Shown here piece after piece: positions 46,001-56,004 of a DNA stretch of 64,000 bases. The notes under the pieces were generated by a model. That model worked only from the letters and a program-made list of their open reading frames with translations. It ran no database searches and had not been told where the DNA came from. The position numbers and the translations under genes were made by a program. Each line of letters begins with the position of its first letter. The stretch's first letter is position 1. This stretch comes from Aradus depressus. Its lineage: Eukaryota > Arthropoda > Insecta > Hemiptera > Aradidae. The stretch lies in contig OY759224.1 of assembly GCA_963662175.1 (NCBI GenBank), positions 34,233,489 to 34,297,488 on the forward strand, read 5' to 3'.

Positions 46001-49000
46001 ATTTACAATTAAAATCCACTGCGGACATGACCAGTCAAATTTCAGCGATATCGGTTGAGGGGAGGGGGGAGTTCCGGGGTGGGGGCCCTTTTCAAAAATC
46101 CCAATAACTGCCGATGTAATGAATGTATCAACATCAAATTTCGTATTTACAATTAAAATCCACTGCGGACATGACCAGTCAAATTTCAGCGATATCGGTT
46201 GAGGGGAGGGGGGAGTTCCGGGGTGGGGGCCCTTTTTAAAAATCCCAATAACTGCCGATGTAATGAATGTATCAACATCAAATTTCGTATTTACAATTAA
46301 AATCCACTGCGGACATGACCAGTCAAATTTCAGCGATATCGGTTTAGGGGAGGGGGCAGTTCCGGGGTGGGGGCCCTTTTTAAAAATCCCAATAACTGCC
46401 GATGTAATGAATGTATCAACATCAAATTTCGTATTTACAATTAAAATCCACTGCGGACATGACCAGTCAAATTTCAGCGATATCGGTTGAGGGGAGGGGG
46501 GAGTTCCGGGGTGGGGGCCCTTATCAAAAATCCCAATAACTGCCGATGTAATGAATGTATCAACATCAAATTTCGTATTTACAATTAAAATCCACTGCGG
46601 ACATAAGCAGTCAAATTTCAGCGATATCGGTTGAGGGGAGGGGGGAGTTCCGGGGTGGGGGCCCTTTTCAAAAATCCCAATAACTGCCGATGTAATGAAT
46701 GTATCAACATCAAATTTCGTATTTACAATTAAAATCCACTGCGGACATGACCAGTCAAATTTCAGCGATATCGGTTGAGGGGAGGGGGGAGTTCCGGGGT
46801 GAGGGCCCTTTTCAAAAATCCCAATAACTGCCGATGTAATGAATGTATCAACATCAAATTTCGTATTTACAATTAAAATCCACTGCGGACATGACCAGTC
46901 AAATTTCAGCGATATCGGTTGAGGGGAGGGGGGAGTTCCGGGGTGAGGGCCCTTTTCAAAAATCCCAATAACTGCCGATGTAATGAATGTATCAACATCA
47001 AATTTCGTATTTACAATTAAAATCCACTGCGGACATGACCAGTCAAATTTCAGCGATATCGGTTGAGGGGAGGGGGGAGTTCCGGGGTGGGGGCCCTTTT
47101 CAAAAATCCCAATAACTGCCGATGTAATGAATGTATCAACATCAAATTTCGTATTTACAATTAAAATCCACTGCGGACATGACCAGTCAAATTTCAGCGA
47201 TATCGGTTTAGGGGAGGGGGGAGTTCCGGAGTGAGGGCCCTTTTCAAAAATCCCAATAACTGCCGATGTAATGAATGTATCAACATCAAATTTCGTATTT
47301 ACAATTAAAATCCACTGCGGACATGACCAGTCAAATTTCAGCGATATCGGTTGAGGGGAGGGGGGAGTTCCGGGGTGGGGGCCCTTTTTAAAAATCCCAA
47401 TAACTGCCGATGTAATGAATGTATCAACATCAAATTTCGTATTTACAATTAAAATCCACTGCGGACATGACCAGTCAAATTTCAGCGATATCGGTTTAGG
47501 GGAGGGGGGAGTTCCGGGGTGGGGGCCCTTTTTAAAAATCCCAATAACTGCCGATGTAATGAATGTATCAACATCAAATTTCGTATTTACAATTAAAATC
47601 CACTGCGGACATGACCAGTCAAATTTCAGCGATATCGGTTGAGGGGAGGGGGGAGTTCCGGGGTGAGGGCCCTTTTCAAAAATCCCAATAACTGCCGATG
47701 TAATGAATGTATCAACATCAAATTTCGTATTTACAATTAAAATCCACTGCGGACATGACCAGTCAAATTTCAGCGATATCGGTTAAGGGGAGGGGGGAGT
47801 TCCAGGGCGGTGGCCCTTATCAAAAATCCCAATAACTGCCGATGTAATGAATGTATCAACATCAAATTTCGTATTTACAATTAAAATCCACTGCGGACAT
47901 GACCAGTCAAATTTCAGCGATATCGGTTTAGGGGAGGGGGCAGTTCCGGGGTGGGGGCCCTTTTTAAAAATCCCAATAACTGCCGATGTAATGAATGTAT
48001 CAACATCAAATTTCGTATTTACAATTAAAATCCACTGCGGACATGACCAGTCAAATTTCAGCGATATCGGTTGAGGGGAGGGGGGAGTTCCGGGGTGAGG
48101 GCCCTTTTCAAAAATCCCAATAACTGCCGATGTAATGAATGTATCAACATCAAATTTCGTATTTACAATTAAAATCCACTGCGGACATGACCAGTCAAAT
48201 TTCAGCGATATCGGTTGAGGGGAGGGGGGAGTTCCGGGGTGGGGGCCCTTTTCAAAAATCCCAATAACTGCCGATGTAATGAATGTATCAACATCAAATT
48301 TCGTATTTACAATTAACATCCACTGCGGACATGACCAGTCAAATTTCAGCGATATCGGTTGAGGGGAGGGGGGAGTTCCGGGGTGAGGGCCCTTTTCAAA
48401 AACCCCAATAACTGCCGATGTAATGAATGTATCAACATCAAATTTCGTATTTACAATTAAAATCCACTGCGGACATGACCAGTCAAATTTCAGCGATATC
48501 GGTTGAGGGGAGGGGGGAGTTCCGGAGTGAGGGCCCTTTTCAAAAATCCCAATAACTGCCGATGTAATGAATGTATCAACATCAAATTTCGTATTTACAA
48601 TTAAAATCCACTGCGGACATGACCAGTCAAATTTCAGCGATATCGGTTGAGGGGAGGGGGGAGTTCCGGGGTGGGGGCCCTTTTTAAAAATCCCAATAAC
48701 TGCCGATGTAATGAATGTATCAACATCAAATTTCGTATTTACAATTAAAATCCACTGCGGACATGGCCAGTCAAATTTCAGCGATATCGGTTTAGGGGAG
48801 GGGGGAGTTCCGGGGTGGGGGCCCTTTTTAAAAATCCCAACAACTGCCGATGTAATGAATGTATCAACATCAAATTTCGTATTTACAATTAAAATCCACT
48901 GCGGACATGACCAGTCAAATTTCAGCGATATCGGTTGAGGGGAGGGGGGAGTTCCGGGGTGAGGGCCCTTTTCAAAAATCCCAATAACTGCCGATGTAAT

Positions 49001-49490
49001 GAATGTATCAACATCAAATTTCGTATTTACAATTAAAATCCACTGCGGACATGACCAGTCAAATTTCAGCGATATCGGTTAAGGGGAGGGGGGAGTTCCA
49101 GGGCGGTGGCCCTTATCAAAAATCCCAATAACTGCCGATGTAATGAATGTATCAACATCAAATTTCGTATTTACAATTAAAATCCACTGCGGACATGACC
49201 AGTCAAATTTCAGCGATATCGGTTGAGGGGAGGGGGGAGTTCCGGGGTGGGGGCCCTTATCAAAAATCCCAATAACTGCCGATGTAATGAATGTATTAAC
49301 ATCAAATTTCGTATTTACAATTAAAATCCACTGCGGACATGACCAGTCAAATTTCAGCGATATCGGTTGAGGGGAGGGGGGAGTTCCGGGGTGGGGGCCT
49401 TTTTCAATAATCCCAATAACTGCCGATGTAATGAATGTATCAACATCAAATTTCGTATTCAAAATTAAAATCCAATGAGGACATATGCAT
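43066..49490. repeat. 144-bp satellite, 44 periods
   Basis: 'atgaatgtatcaacatcaaa' is at 43095 and the same position recurs to 49431: 6336 bp = 44 x 144 exactly, so there is no net gain or loss of length over the array. Unit words: 'ataactgccgatgtaatg', 'aaaatccactgcggacatg', 'cagcgatatcggttgaggg' and 'gagttccggggtgggggcc'. Few variants per unit. 144 is 48 codons, which keeps minus-strand frames open for up to 250 codons; these are not taken as genes. Monomers match the dispersed ACTTCCCC family. Confidence 0.95.
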
Positions 49491-49665
49491 CCGGGGAGGG
49501 GGGTCAATACTAAAACTTTAACAACTGCCAGTGTAATGAATGTATCGATATAAAATTTAGTATGAGCCCTATGTAAGTCAATTGAATATTAGCACAAACG
49601 GTCGACTGATTTTGGAAGGGTAATAAAAAGTTTATTGATTAATTCGTTGTGGGGAAGTACATTGC
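49491..49665 (-). mobile_element. ACTTCCCC-family terminus flanking the satellite
   Basis: After the last diverged 144-bp unit come one more degenerate monomer ('aactgccagtgtaatgaatg') and the terminal region 'cgttgtggggaagtacattg'. Same order as at 1-290. It shows that the satellite sits inside an element of this family. Confidence 0.7.
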
Positions 49666-49699
49666 CGGAGATTCATCGTCCCCTTTTTTAACGTAATAT

Positions 49700-49941
49700 T
49701 GGAATAGAAGATAAAGAATACTACATATGAAATTTCATGACAATCCGACCATTAATATTCATGGCCCTTCTTTACAACACCCCTCTCGTTAAAAATTTTG
49801 GGACGCCACATAGCCTATTATTCAATCGGGCTCAAAAGAATGCTACATATGAAGTTTCATGAAAATGTGTCCTGCGGTTTGGCCGTGATGCTGGAACAAA
49901 CATACAAACACACAAACCCCGTTTCAGCTTTATTAATATAG
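49700..49941 (+). mobile_element. Modular array element, tail fragment G
   Basis: One 143-bp unit ('atatgaaatttcatgacaat') and the tail ('gcctattattcaatcgggct', 'agctttattaatataga'). No head. Confidence 0.75.
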
Positions 49942-50094
49942 ATAACTCTCCAATACCAATCACTGTTTTACAGATCCCTCCCCCCTTCTCTCAAATTCAC
50001 TTCATCCCTGCATTATTGGGAATGAGGGAGTCACTCAGAGTTACGCTGAACAATGAATCAAAGGAAACCTAATACCAGTATGAAATGTATTTTT

Positions 50095-50260
50095 TGGGGG
50101 GCCAGAACGTAGGGCTTTGGTTGCAGGTTCGAATCCCGCCCGGAGTTTTTATTTTGTAAATGAAACTCCATCCCGGGGCCATGGATGTTGTGTAAACAAC
50201 CAAATAACACCGTTAGAGGCATGACTAATCTGTATCGTAAATAAGGCAAAAAAAAAAAAA
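50095..50260 (+). mobile_element. SINE-2 copy with poly-A
   Basis: Partial head with 'caggttcgaatcccgcccgg', body 'atcccggggccatggatgtt', end 'ataaggcaaaaaaaa'. Confidence 0.65.
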
Positions 50261-50369
50261 TTCGAGTGGGGGGGGGGGAGAGCTATTTGTAAAAACGTGG
50301 TTGGTGTAAGAGAGTCCTCATCACCATTTTGTGTTATGTGCTTTTCAACTTTTTACAGCATTTACTTTT

Positions 50370-50564
50370 TTTTTTGCCTCATGTTTGATGCATATTAGCC
50401 ATGTCACTGTCTTATCCAATTTTTTACGACATCCATGGCCACTGGTGGGAGTTCTATCTACGACATAAAACTCACTCCCGGATGGGATTCGAACCCGCAA
50501 ACCATGGGTGAGACCATGCGAACGAAGCCCTACGCTCTAGCCCGCACGGCCACCATGGCTCCCG
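50370..50564 (-). mobile_element. SINE-2, full copy
   Basis: Reversed: the head 'gccatggtggccgtgcggg' is at 50544-50562, the B-box word 'cgggttcgaatcccatcc' near 50480, the body 'ggccatggatgtcgtaaa' near 50430, and the A tail (T run) at about 50370-50376. Confidence 0.7.
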
Positions 50565-50593
50565 TACAATGTCAGTTCAATATTAGTTGAAGG

Positions 50594-51260
50594 CAGTGGC
50601 GTAGCGATGCCAATGCAAACAATGCGGTCGCATTGGGGCCCTTGCCTTTGGGGGGCCCTTTGCAAGTCGAGGCTCCGAGGAAAAATTGCTTATTTTAAAT
50701 TTTGTGAAAAAAATGTTAAAAAATTAGACTAATAATTAATGATGAAATTAATATCATCCATATTTTTAATATTCACAATGGCAATGGCACATATTTTTGC
50801 CTGTCTGTACCCAGTCAGAAGATGTTCGATTGGAACTGGAAGTGAGAAAATGCGCGCGCACAGTCCACTAGGAGTTACTTCAATCACGAATCACTATATG
50901 GCGTTGATGTACAGAAAGCTATTTCCCAGCTTGTCTCAGGCGCTTGTGTTGATGTCACAGTTAAAAACGGCCGGATTCACCCGACAGGAAATTTACCACG
51001 TGCCGCTGTGTCAACAAGTTTTGTGTTTTTAGTGTAGTTTTGTGTATTAGTGGAAAATTTATTGATTAATGGACATGCAAACTGATAGATGTATTTGCTT
51101 CAGCAAAATCGAGAAAGAAAAAATTTTAATTTCAAACTTTTCTAGTTTTTCTTTTTTCCACCTGTAATCTGTAATGTGTAGTAAATTTTCATGTTTTAAA
51201 TGTAAACAATTAAATTCAGGGGAGGGGGCCCTCTACCAACGCTTGCATTGGGGCCCAAAT
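50594..51260. mobile_element. hAT-like element remnant
   Basis: Starts CAGTGGCGTAGCGATGCC, a common hAT-type terminus, with 'gcattggggcccttg' inside. The reverse-complement words 'ggccctctaccaac' and 'gcattggggcccaaa' occur near 51225-51257, but the final CAGTGGCG terminus is missing on the right. It holds a 97-codon frame (50739-51032) that I do not recognise. Confidence 0.4.
50739..51032 (+). CDS. Unrecognised 97-codon ORF in the hAT-like remnant
   Basis: Begins with a hydrophobic stretch (about residues 4-24) that could be a signal peptide or a translated AT-rich tract. The rest has mixed composition, with no known motif. Its position inside a transposon remnant favours a non-gene. Confidence 0.2.
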   Translation: MMKLISSIFLIFTMAMAHIFACLYPVRRCSIGTGSEKMRAHSPLGVTSITNHYMALMYRKLFPSLSQALVLMSQLKTAGFTRQEIYHVPLCQQVLCF

Positions 51261-51564
51261 TCTCTAGATGAATCTGACGATCGATAATCGTTCGATAAAT
51301 CGTTTAATGTATGTCTTCATCGGGTTCGATTGGTTGGTCTTCAGATCTATTTTTATTCTGAAGAAATTTTCATGCAATCATCGCACAGATTAATTGCTTG
51401 TACAATTGATTGTATGGTGTATGTGGTTTTCGTGGCGATAATCTAGGAGGTTATAATAAGTTTATCTATAATAATAACCTTTTAAACACAAAAGTGAAGT
51501 GGAAGGAAGACGTTAGGTATTTTAACTTTCCTGTTTTTATAATTTTCCTTTATTAAATTGTGAA

Positions 51565-51614
51565 ATGTCTACGTGGTCTAGAGATAATTTAGAACAGTTT
51601 ATAAAGCTGCTGTG
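51565..51614 (+). pseudogene. Exon-like MADF-type start, doubtful
   Basis: ATG opens 'MSTWSRDNLEQFIKLLC' and meets a donor-like GTAAAT at 51615. The residues resemble the start of MADF/SANT-like DNA-binding domains found in hosts and in Harbinger elements. No convincing second exon: the sequence after the acceptor-like site at about 51686 runs into an inverted-repeat element. Confidence 0.25.
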
Positions 51615-51714
51615 CGTAAATTGTTTTCTTTTTAATTAACCACCCTTTTGTCAAAACTACTCTGTTTTCTGTTCTTGCGTTTTAGGGAAAATGTAAAAAC
51701 ATATGTCATTGGAA

Positions 51715-51957
51715 TAAATCTCGGGTGTTTGGGAAAAAGGGCTTAAGTCAGCAAATTTGAATTTCTGAAGGTTTGAAAAATTCCTGCAAATAAGGTAAAA
51801 CACATTTATGTTACTTGAAATATTATTTTAATAAAAGTATTAAATATAAACAAAGTAAAATATTGCAACATTGAGTTACATTTGGTAAGAATATTTAAAT
51901 GCAGTTGTCCTTTGGATCACAAGACTTAAGCCCTTTTGCCCAAATACCAGAGAAATG
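51715..51957. mobile_element. Short TIR element, about 240 bp
   Basis: Terminal words 'gtttgggaaaaagggcttaa' (left) and, reversed, 'atttgggcaaaagggcttaa' (right) form an inverted repeat of about 33 bp with few mismatches. The interior is AT-rich. No clear duplication. Confidence 0.55.
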
Positions 51958-52296
51958 ATGTCGTTAAAACTGTAATCTTCGAACGAATATTGAATATGAA
52001 TCCAATTATACTTGTCATAATTAGGCGCATATTTCTGTCCTTCATATTCTTAACGTGTGTCATTTCATTTAAAACAATTAACAATATCGGAATGGGTTTG
52101 TATTGTTTCAGAAACCATTGAAAGGAATAATTGTGGGCGCCGAGTAAATGACAAGATGATGAAAACATTGGTCACGTCAGAGCGCTTCGTCATTTACCTC
52201 CAGTGATTCTAGCGACATCCAAGCTGAAATCGAGGGAAACTTGATCACAGAAACAGGAACGAAAATAATGATTAATAGAATCGACAGTATCTTTTC
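51958..52296. other. Unassigned interval
   Basis: Overlapping short frames on both strands. No recognised motif or repeat. Confidence 0.4.
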
Positions 52297-52342
52297 AATG
52301 TAGAAGGATTTAGATTTTCTGTCTTGTAAATTAAAATTTAAT

Positions 52343-52390
52343 ATTTGGCCAACGTTTCGGAAACTATTTATTTCCTTCTTCAGGGCCTTA
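52343..52390 (-). ncRNA. Hammerhead motif, left arm
   Basis: Minus strand: CTGAAGA (52383-52377), helix II ggaaa..tttcc, GAAAC (52358-52354), then the self-complementary ACGT that would form stem III in a dimer. Confidence 0.6.
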
Positions 52391-52477
52391 TAATGAGTGG
52401 AATGAATGTGTGTAGTGAAGGTGTATAACACAAACTTTCAACACCTTCACCACACACATCCACTCAAGTTTCTTATA

Positions 52478-52522
52478 AGGCCCTGAAGAAGGAAATAAAT
52501 AGTTTTCGAAACGATGGCCAAA
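52478..52522 (+). ncRNA. Hammerhead motif, right arm (helix II mutated)
   Basis: CTGAAGA (52483-52489) and GAAAC (52508-52512) are kept. Helix II has one mismatch against the left arm (gttttc for gtttcc) and the stem III palindrome is changed (acga). Confidence 0.55.
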
Positions 52523-52803
52523 TATTGAGTTTTCATTTACACGACAGAACCTCGAATTACTTCTACATAGGAACGAAAATGTATCTCTCATAAATCAGAT
52601 CTAGATCCAGAGGGAAGTTTTGGAAGGGGCGAGAAGCTGAAATAACTTCTTAATCTTCCGAAAATCAGGCAAAATAACCATAGGAATTAAACCTAACAAA
52701 ATAAATAAATAAATAATAATAATAAGAATATATTCAATTGTTTAGAATAAAATGTTTTTTTGGAAAAGTGAAATAACAACTAGTAAGACTTATTGTTTAG
52801 AGT

Positions 52804-53106
52804 GCGCCAGTAGCTCAGAGGTAGCGTGCTAGCTTACTGAGCTCAAGTTCGCGGGTTCTAATCTCGGCCGAGGCCCAGAGATGAAAAAACCTTGAGCACG
52901 ACGTCCTTCGCATAAAACGTTAAGCTTATGCGATGTTAGGTACTGATTAAAGACTCCTACCCTAAGTGAATAAACCTAGGTAGGCAAAATTTAGGACTCC
53001 CATAGTAGAGTTGGGCTCATGTCCACCAGAGCGACGAAAGAGCACTCTGGTAGTAGGCGATATGACCTCGTAGTTAAAGCCCGGACATGAGTCATAATAA
53101 CTAACT
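52804..53106 (+). mobile_element. SINE-1 copy
   Basis: Head 'cgccagtagctcagaggtag' with B-box 'gcgggttctaatctcgg'. The body carries a small deletion after 'cgttaagc'. Ends 'catgagtcataataactaac'. Confidence 0.8.
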
Positions 53107-53563
53107 GCCGGGCTACCCGTCGTTGCATGTTATTTAAGGAGAAAGCAAGTCAGTAACTTTAAGCAGGTTAATTACGTTATCTGCCCGGTTAGTAACTGTA
53201 ACCGTGCTTATAAAGTTGCTATATATGAAATTTAATGAAAATCTGTTCAAAAGTTAAAAAGGTTAATAGTGGCTACGGCCACTCCTGAAAGGAAGCTGAT
53301 GGAACATAAGAACGGGTGGAGACACTAAACTATTCAAAACCGCGCGCTTGACCCAAATCCGGTAGCGCTGTCCCGAGTTTTACCCCACTCAACCTTTCTG
53401 CTTTTCCGTTGAGACTTCTTATGGATTTTATTTTTCTGTTTATAATTAATTAATTTCTAAATACATGTCTTTTATATATTTCAAGTGTGAGAATCCTGAA
53501 AAGTGAAAGACCTTCATTGAAAGTGGAGCAAACGTTCACTGTTATCACATCGTATCAAAAAAT
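53107..53563. other. Unassigned, with a head-like word of a modular-type element
   Basis: 'gccgggctacccgtcgttgc' and 'tgaaaatctgttcaaaagtt' recall the head and tail of the modular element but are too diverged to assign. The rest is unrecognised. Confidence 0.3.
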
Positions 53564-53838
53564 ACTATTGCACTCTTGAGGTAGCGTACTTGCCTTCTGA
53601 ACTCAGGATTGTGGGTTCGAAACCCGACCAAGGCCCTGGGAGGTTCCTTAACTTCGGCTGGGACGTTAAGCGAGTGTCCCGAGTCTGTACGATATCAGAT
53701 ACCCGTTAAATAGTTAAATAAACCCCTGGGTAGGTAAAACTTAGAACTCCCACAGTCGTTGCGTTCATGTCCACCTGTTGTAGGCGATTTGACCTCGTAG
53801 TTAAAGCCCGGGCATGTGTCACAATGACTAACTATTGC
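53564..53838 (+). mobile_element. SINE-1 copy with 8-bp target duplication
   Basis: Element 53572-53830 with a shortened head and body. ACTATTGC at 53564-53571 and 53831-53838. The matching continues imperfectly on the right. Confidence 0.75.
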
Positions 53839-53969
53839 TCTCAAATGTATATATTTATTGATGAAAACTGACATTATTGCAGAGATATTGTGAAATAATT
53901 CAAATGAACTTGAAATAAATAAAACTTGTTTATTTATGATATTGTCTAATTTCACCAACTATATTTACA

Positions 53970-54005
53970 TGGGAGTACTTTCGGTATTTCTACCATCCTC
54001 AGCCA
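53970..54005 (-). ncRNA. Hammerhead motif, left arm of the palindrome
   Basis: Minus strand: CTGAGGAT, helix II GGTA-gaaa-TACC, GAAA, then stem III palindrome AGTACT followed by C. Confidence 0.65.
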
Positions 54006-54044
54006 AAAGCATAAGAGATAAGACTGACTCTTATCTCTTATGCT

Positions 54045-54085
54045 TTTGGCTGAGGATGGTAGAAATACCGAAAGTACTCCCATGT
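54045..54085 (+). ncRNA. Hammerhead motif, right arm of the palindrome
   Basis: Same motif as the left arm: CTGAGGA at 54050-54056, GAAA at 54070-54073, then GTACTCC. All core bases kept. Confidence 0.65.
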
Positions 54086-54142
54086 AAATATAGTTGGTGA
54101 AATTAGACAATATCATAAATAAACAAGTTTTATTTCTTTCAA

Positions 54143-54637
54143 GTTTATATATATTTATTGCAATTAGAAATTTTATTTGAATACGAATAGTGTAATTATT
54201 CTGTGAAAGCTATTCACATTTTCGGTGGGAAAGTAAAATGTATAATAAGAATGTTCTTTTTTACAAATTCAAACGCTAAATATTTATAAATAATTATTCT
54301 GTAAATGTGTTTCTCAAGCTTTTCTGAAATGTTGCTATCAATTTTATTATTATATTAATAATAATAATGTTTGTAAGGGAATTGGGTACATATAATTATT
54401 TGAAAGTATAATTTCACAATTTTTTTTTATGATAAATTTCAAAGCAGTTGTCTACACACAAAGTTACGTCACATTTCGCCCCCAAATATGGCTATTCTGT
54501 TTTTTTTTTTTTTTTTTTTTTCAATCAAACGATGGGCGATTTATTTATTTTTCTGTCGGTGATAGAGTTGATGCGAAATGTCATTTAGTCTATCTAAACT
54601 ATTTACCTTCTGGGTTTCTTGACCTATCATCATATTA
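54143..54637. other. AT-rich interval, nothing recognised
   Basis: A T run at about 54500-54521. The 54429-54665 frame has no family resemblance. Confidence 0.4.
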
Positions 54638-54921
54638 TGAAGGGTTGAAAGCCATAGTGGTGTAAGACATTTTTTTTTGTATTCTTGACTTAGGTACGTC
54701 TTTTACGAAATTTTAGGCGATAATAATAAATCTTGATAGGCATAACTGTTGAGAGGAAGAGTGAAGTAAGTCCTAGTTTACTTTACTAGCCGACAGAATG
54801 CAACATTTTCCAGACATGTGAACGGAACAGCCATTTTGATACCAGTAATAGTGGTGTGAGCCTTTGGTTTCTCATAATGAACCTAAAGTGACTTACACCG
54901 CTATGGCTTTCAACACTTCAT
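54638..54921. mobile_element. TIR element, 284 bp
   Basis: The terminal repeats are about 35 bp: left 'gttgaaagccatagtggtgt', right (reversed) 'gttgaaagccatagcggtgt'. Few mismatches and no ORF. Superfamily unknown. Confidence 0.7.
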
Positions 54922-55224
54922 ATATTTCTGTCCGTCTGATTATTTTCTATTATTTACGTAATAAGAGATACAAGAAAATCTGCCAAAGAAGTATGTTTTC
55001 TTGTAACAGTTTAGAATTATGAATATGCATTGAGATCAAGTATATCATATGTAAAAAATACTTTTTTTTATACTATTTTGAAGGTTACAGGTAGGATCTT
55101 CACAGGATTCATCACTATCACCCTGTAAAGTTAGTCCTAAAGGGGTAACTACCTGGATATCCACCTGTTTACATGACATTGGTACAGGAGCTTCATCTTC
55201 TTCTTAATGCAGCTCTACAACCCG

Positions 55225-56004
55225 CTAACGAGTCTTGGCTTCCTCGAGCAGCAATCGCCAGGAGTCTCTGTTTTGTGCGGCTCCCATCCAGTTCTGTATC
55301 CCGATGTTCCTGGCGTCGTTGGTCACACAGTCCGACCACCGCAGTCTCGGTCTCCCTACTCTCCGCCTTCCGTGCAGGACTTCCGTCAGTAGCTTTCTTG
55401 GGATCATTTCTTCGCTCATCCTGATAATATGTCCGGCCCACCTTAACCTGCCCAGTTTTATCACTTTAGCCACATCTGGTTCTTTGTACAGGTCGTACAC
55501 CTCCTGATTGCTCCTACGCCTCCATTCTCCTCCAACATACACCGGACCGTAAATCTTCCTGAGCACCTTCCTTTCAAATATTTGGAGGTCTCGATCTTCT
55601 GCTTTAGTAGTTGTCCAGGTTTCTGAGCCGTATGTGAGAACTGGGCGGATAAGAGTTTTGTACAGGACGACCTTCGTACGCCGGGCTACCAGGTTACTAG
55701 ATAGATGCTTTTGAAGCCCATAATAACATCTGTTAGCGCACATGATCCTCCTACTGGTTTCTGCTGATATTTGGTTGTCACTTACAACCTGTGAGCCGAG
55801 ATAAATGAACCCTGACACCTGCTCAAAGAAGTAGGGTCCAAACGCCACCTTCTCTCCCTCCTGCCTAATTTCTTGCTGAGACACCATATACTTGGTTTTA
55901 CTCTGGTTAATCACTAGTCCCAGTCTTCTAGCAGCGGCTTCAAGGGCTAAAAAGGCTTCAGTAACTGCTTGGCGGGACCGACCGATTATGTCTGTCATCA
56001 GCAT
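55225..56004 (-). pseudogene. RTE reverse transcriptase, C-terminal part
   Basis: Resumes in the other frame with 'DIIGRSRQAVTEAFLALE', then 'LGLVINQSKTKYM', 'FIYLGSQVVSDNQIS', 'VLTYGSETWTTTK', 'LRWAGHIIRM' and the RTE-typical end 'GRRRVGRPRLRWSD' ... 'NRDSWRLLLEEAK'. Intact to its stop. Confidence 0.85.

Larger units (their letters stand above)
52297..52569. mobile_element. Head-to-head Penelope-like ends (palindrome)
   Basis: Two arms of about 125-130 bp in inverted orientation around about 52440. Shared words: 'tataaggccctgaagaagga', 'aataaatagtt' and 'ggccaaatatt'. Each arm contains a hammerhead motif. No RT or GIY-YIG coding sequence is present. The arms differ at several places, so it is not an assembly mirror artefact. 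Confidence 0.65.
53909..54142. mobile_element. Near-perfect palindrome of Penelope-like ends
   Basis: Arms of about 115 bp with a centre near 54026 and a 5-nt loop (agagataaga ctgac tcttatctct). Only small differences, near the outer ends. Each arm carries a hammerhead motif ending in the palindrome AGTACT. As RNA or single-stranded DNA it would form a hairpin of about 115 bp. Confidence 0.85.

Noticed and set aside
43066..49490. Long open frames in the 144-bp array (up to 250 codons, both strands)
   Set aside because: The unit is 48 codons long, so any stop-free unit frame extends indefinitely. No protein family resemblance, and both strands are open equally.
51565..51790. Two-exon MADF gene
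   Set aside because: The second half would lie within the terminal repeat of a short TIR element and ends quickly. Only the first 17 residues look MADF-like.
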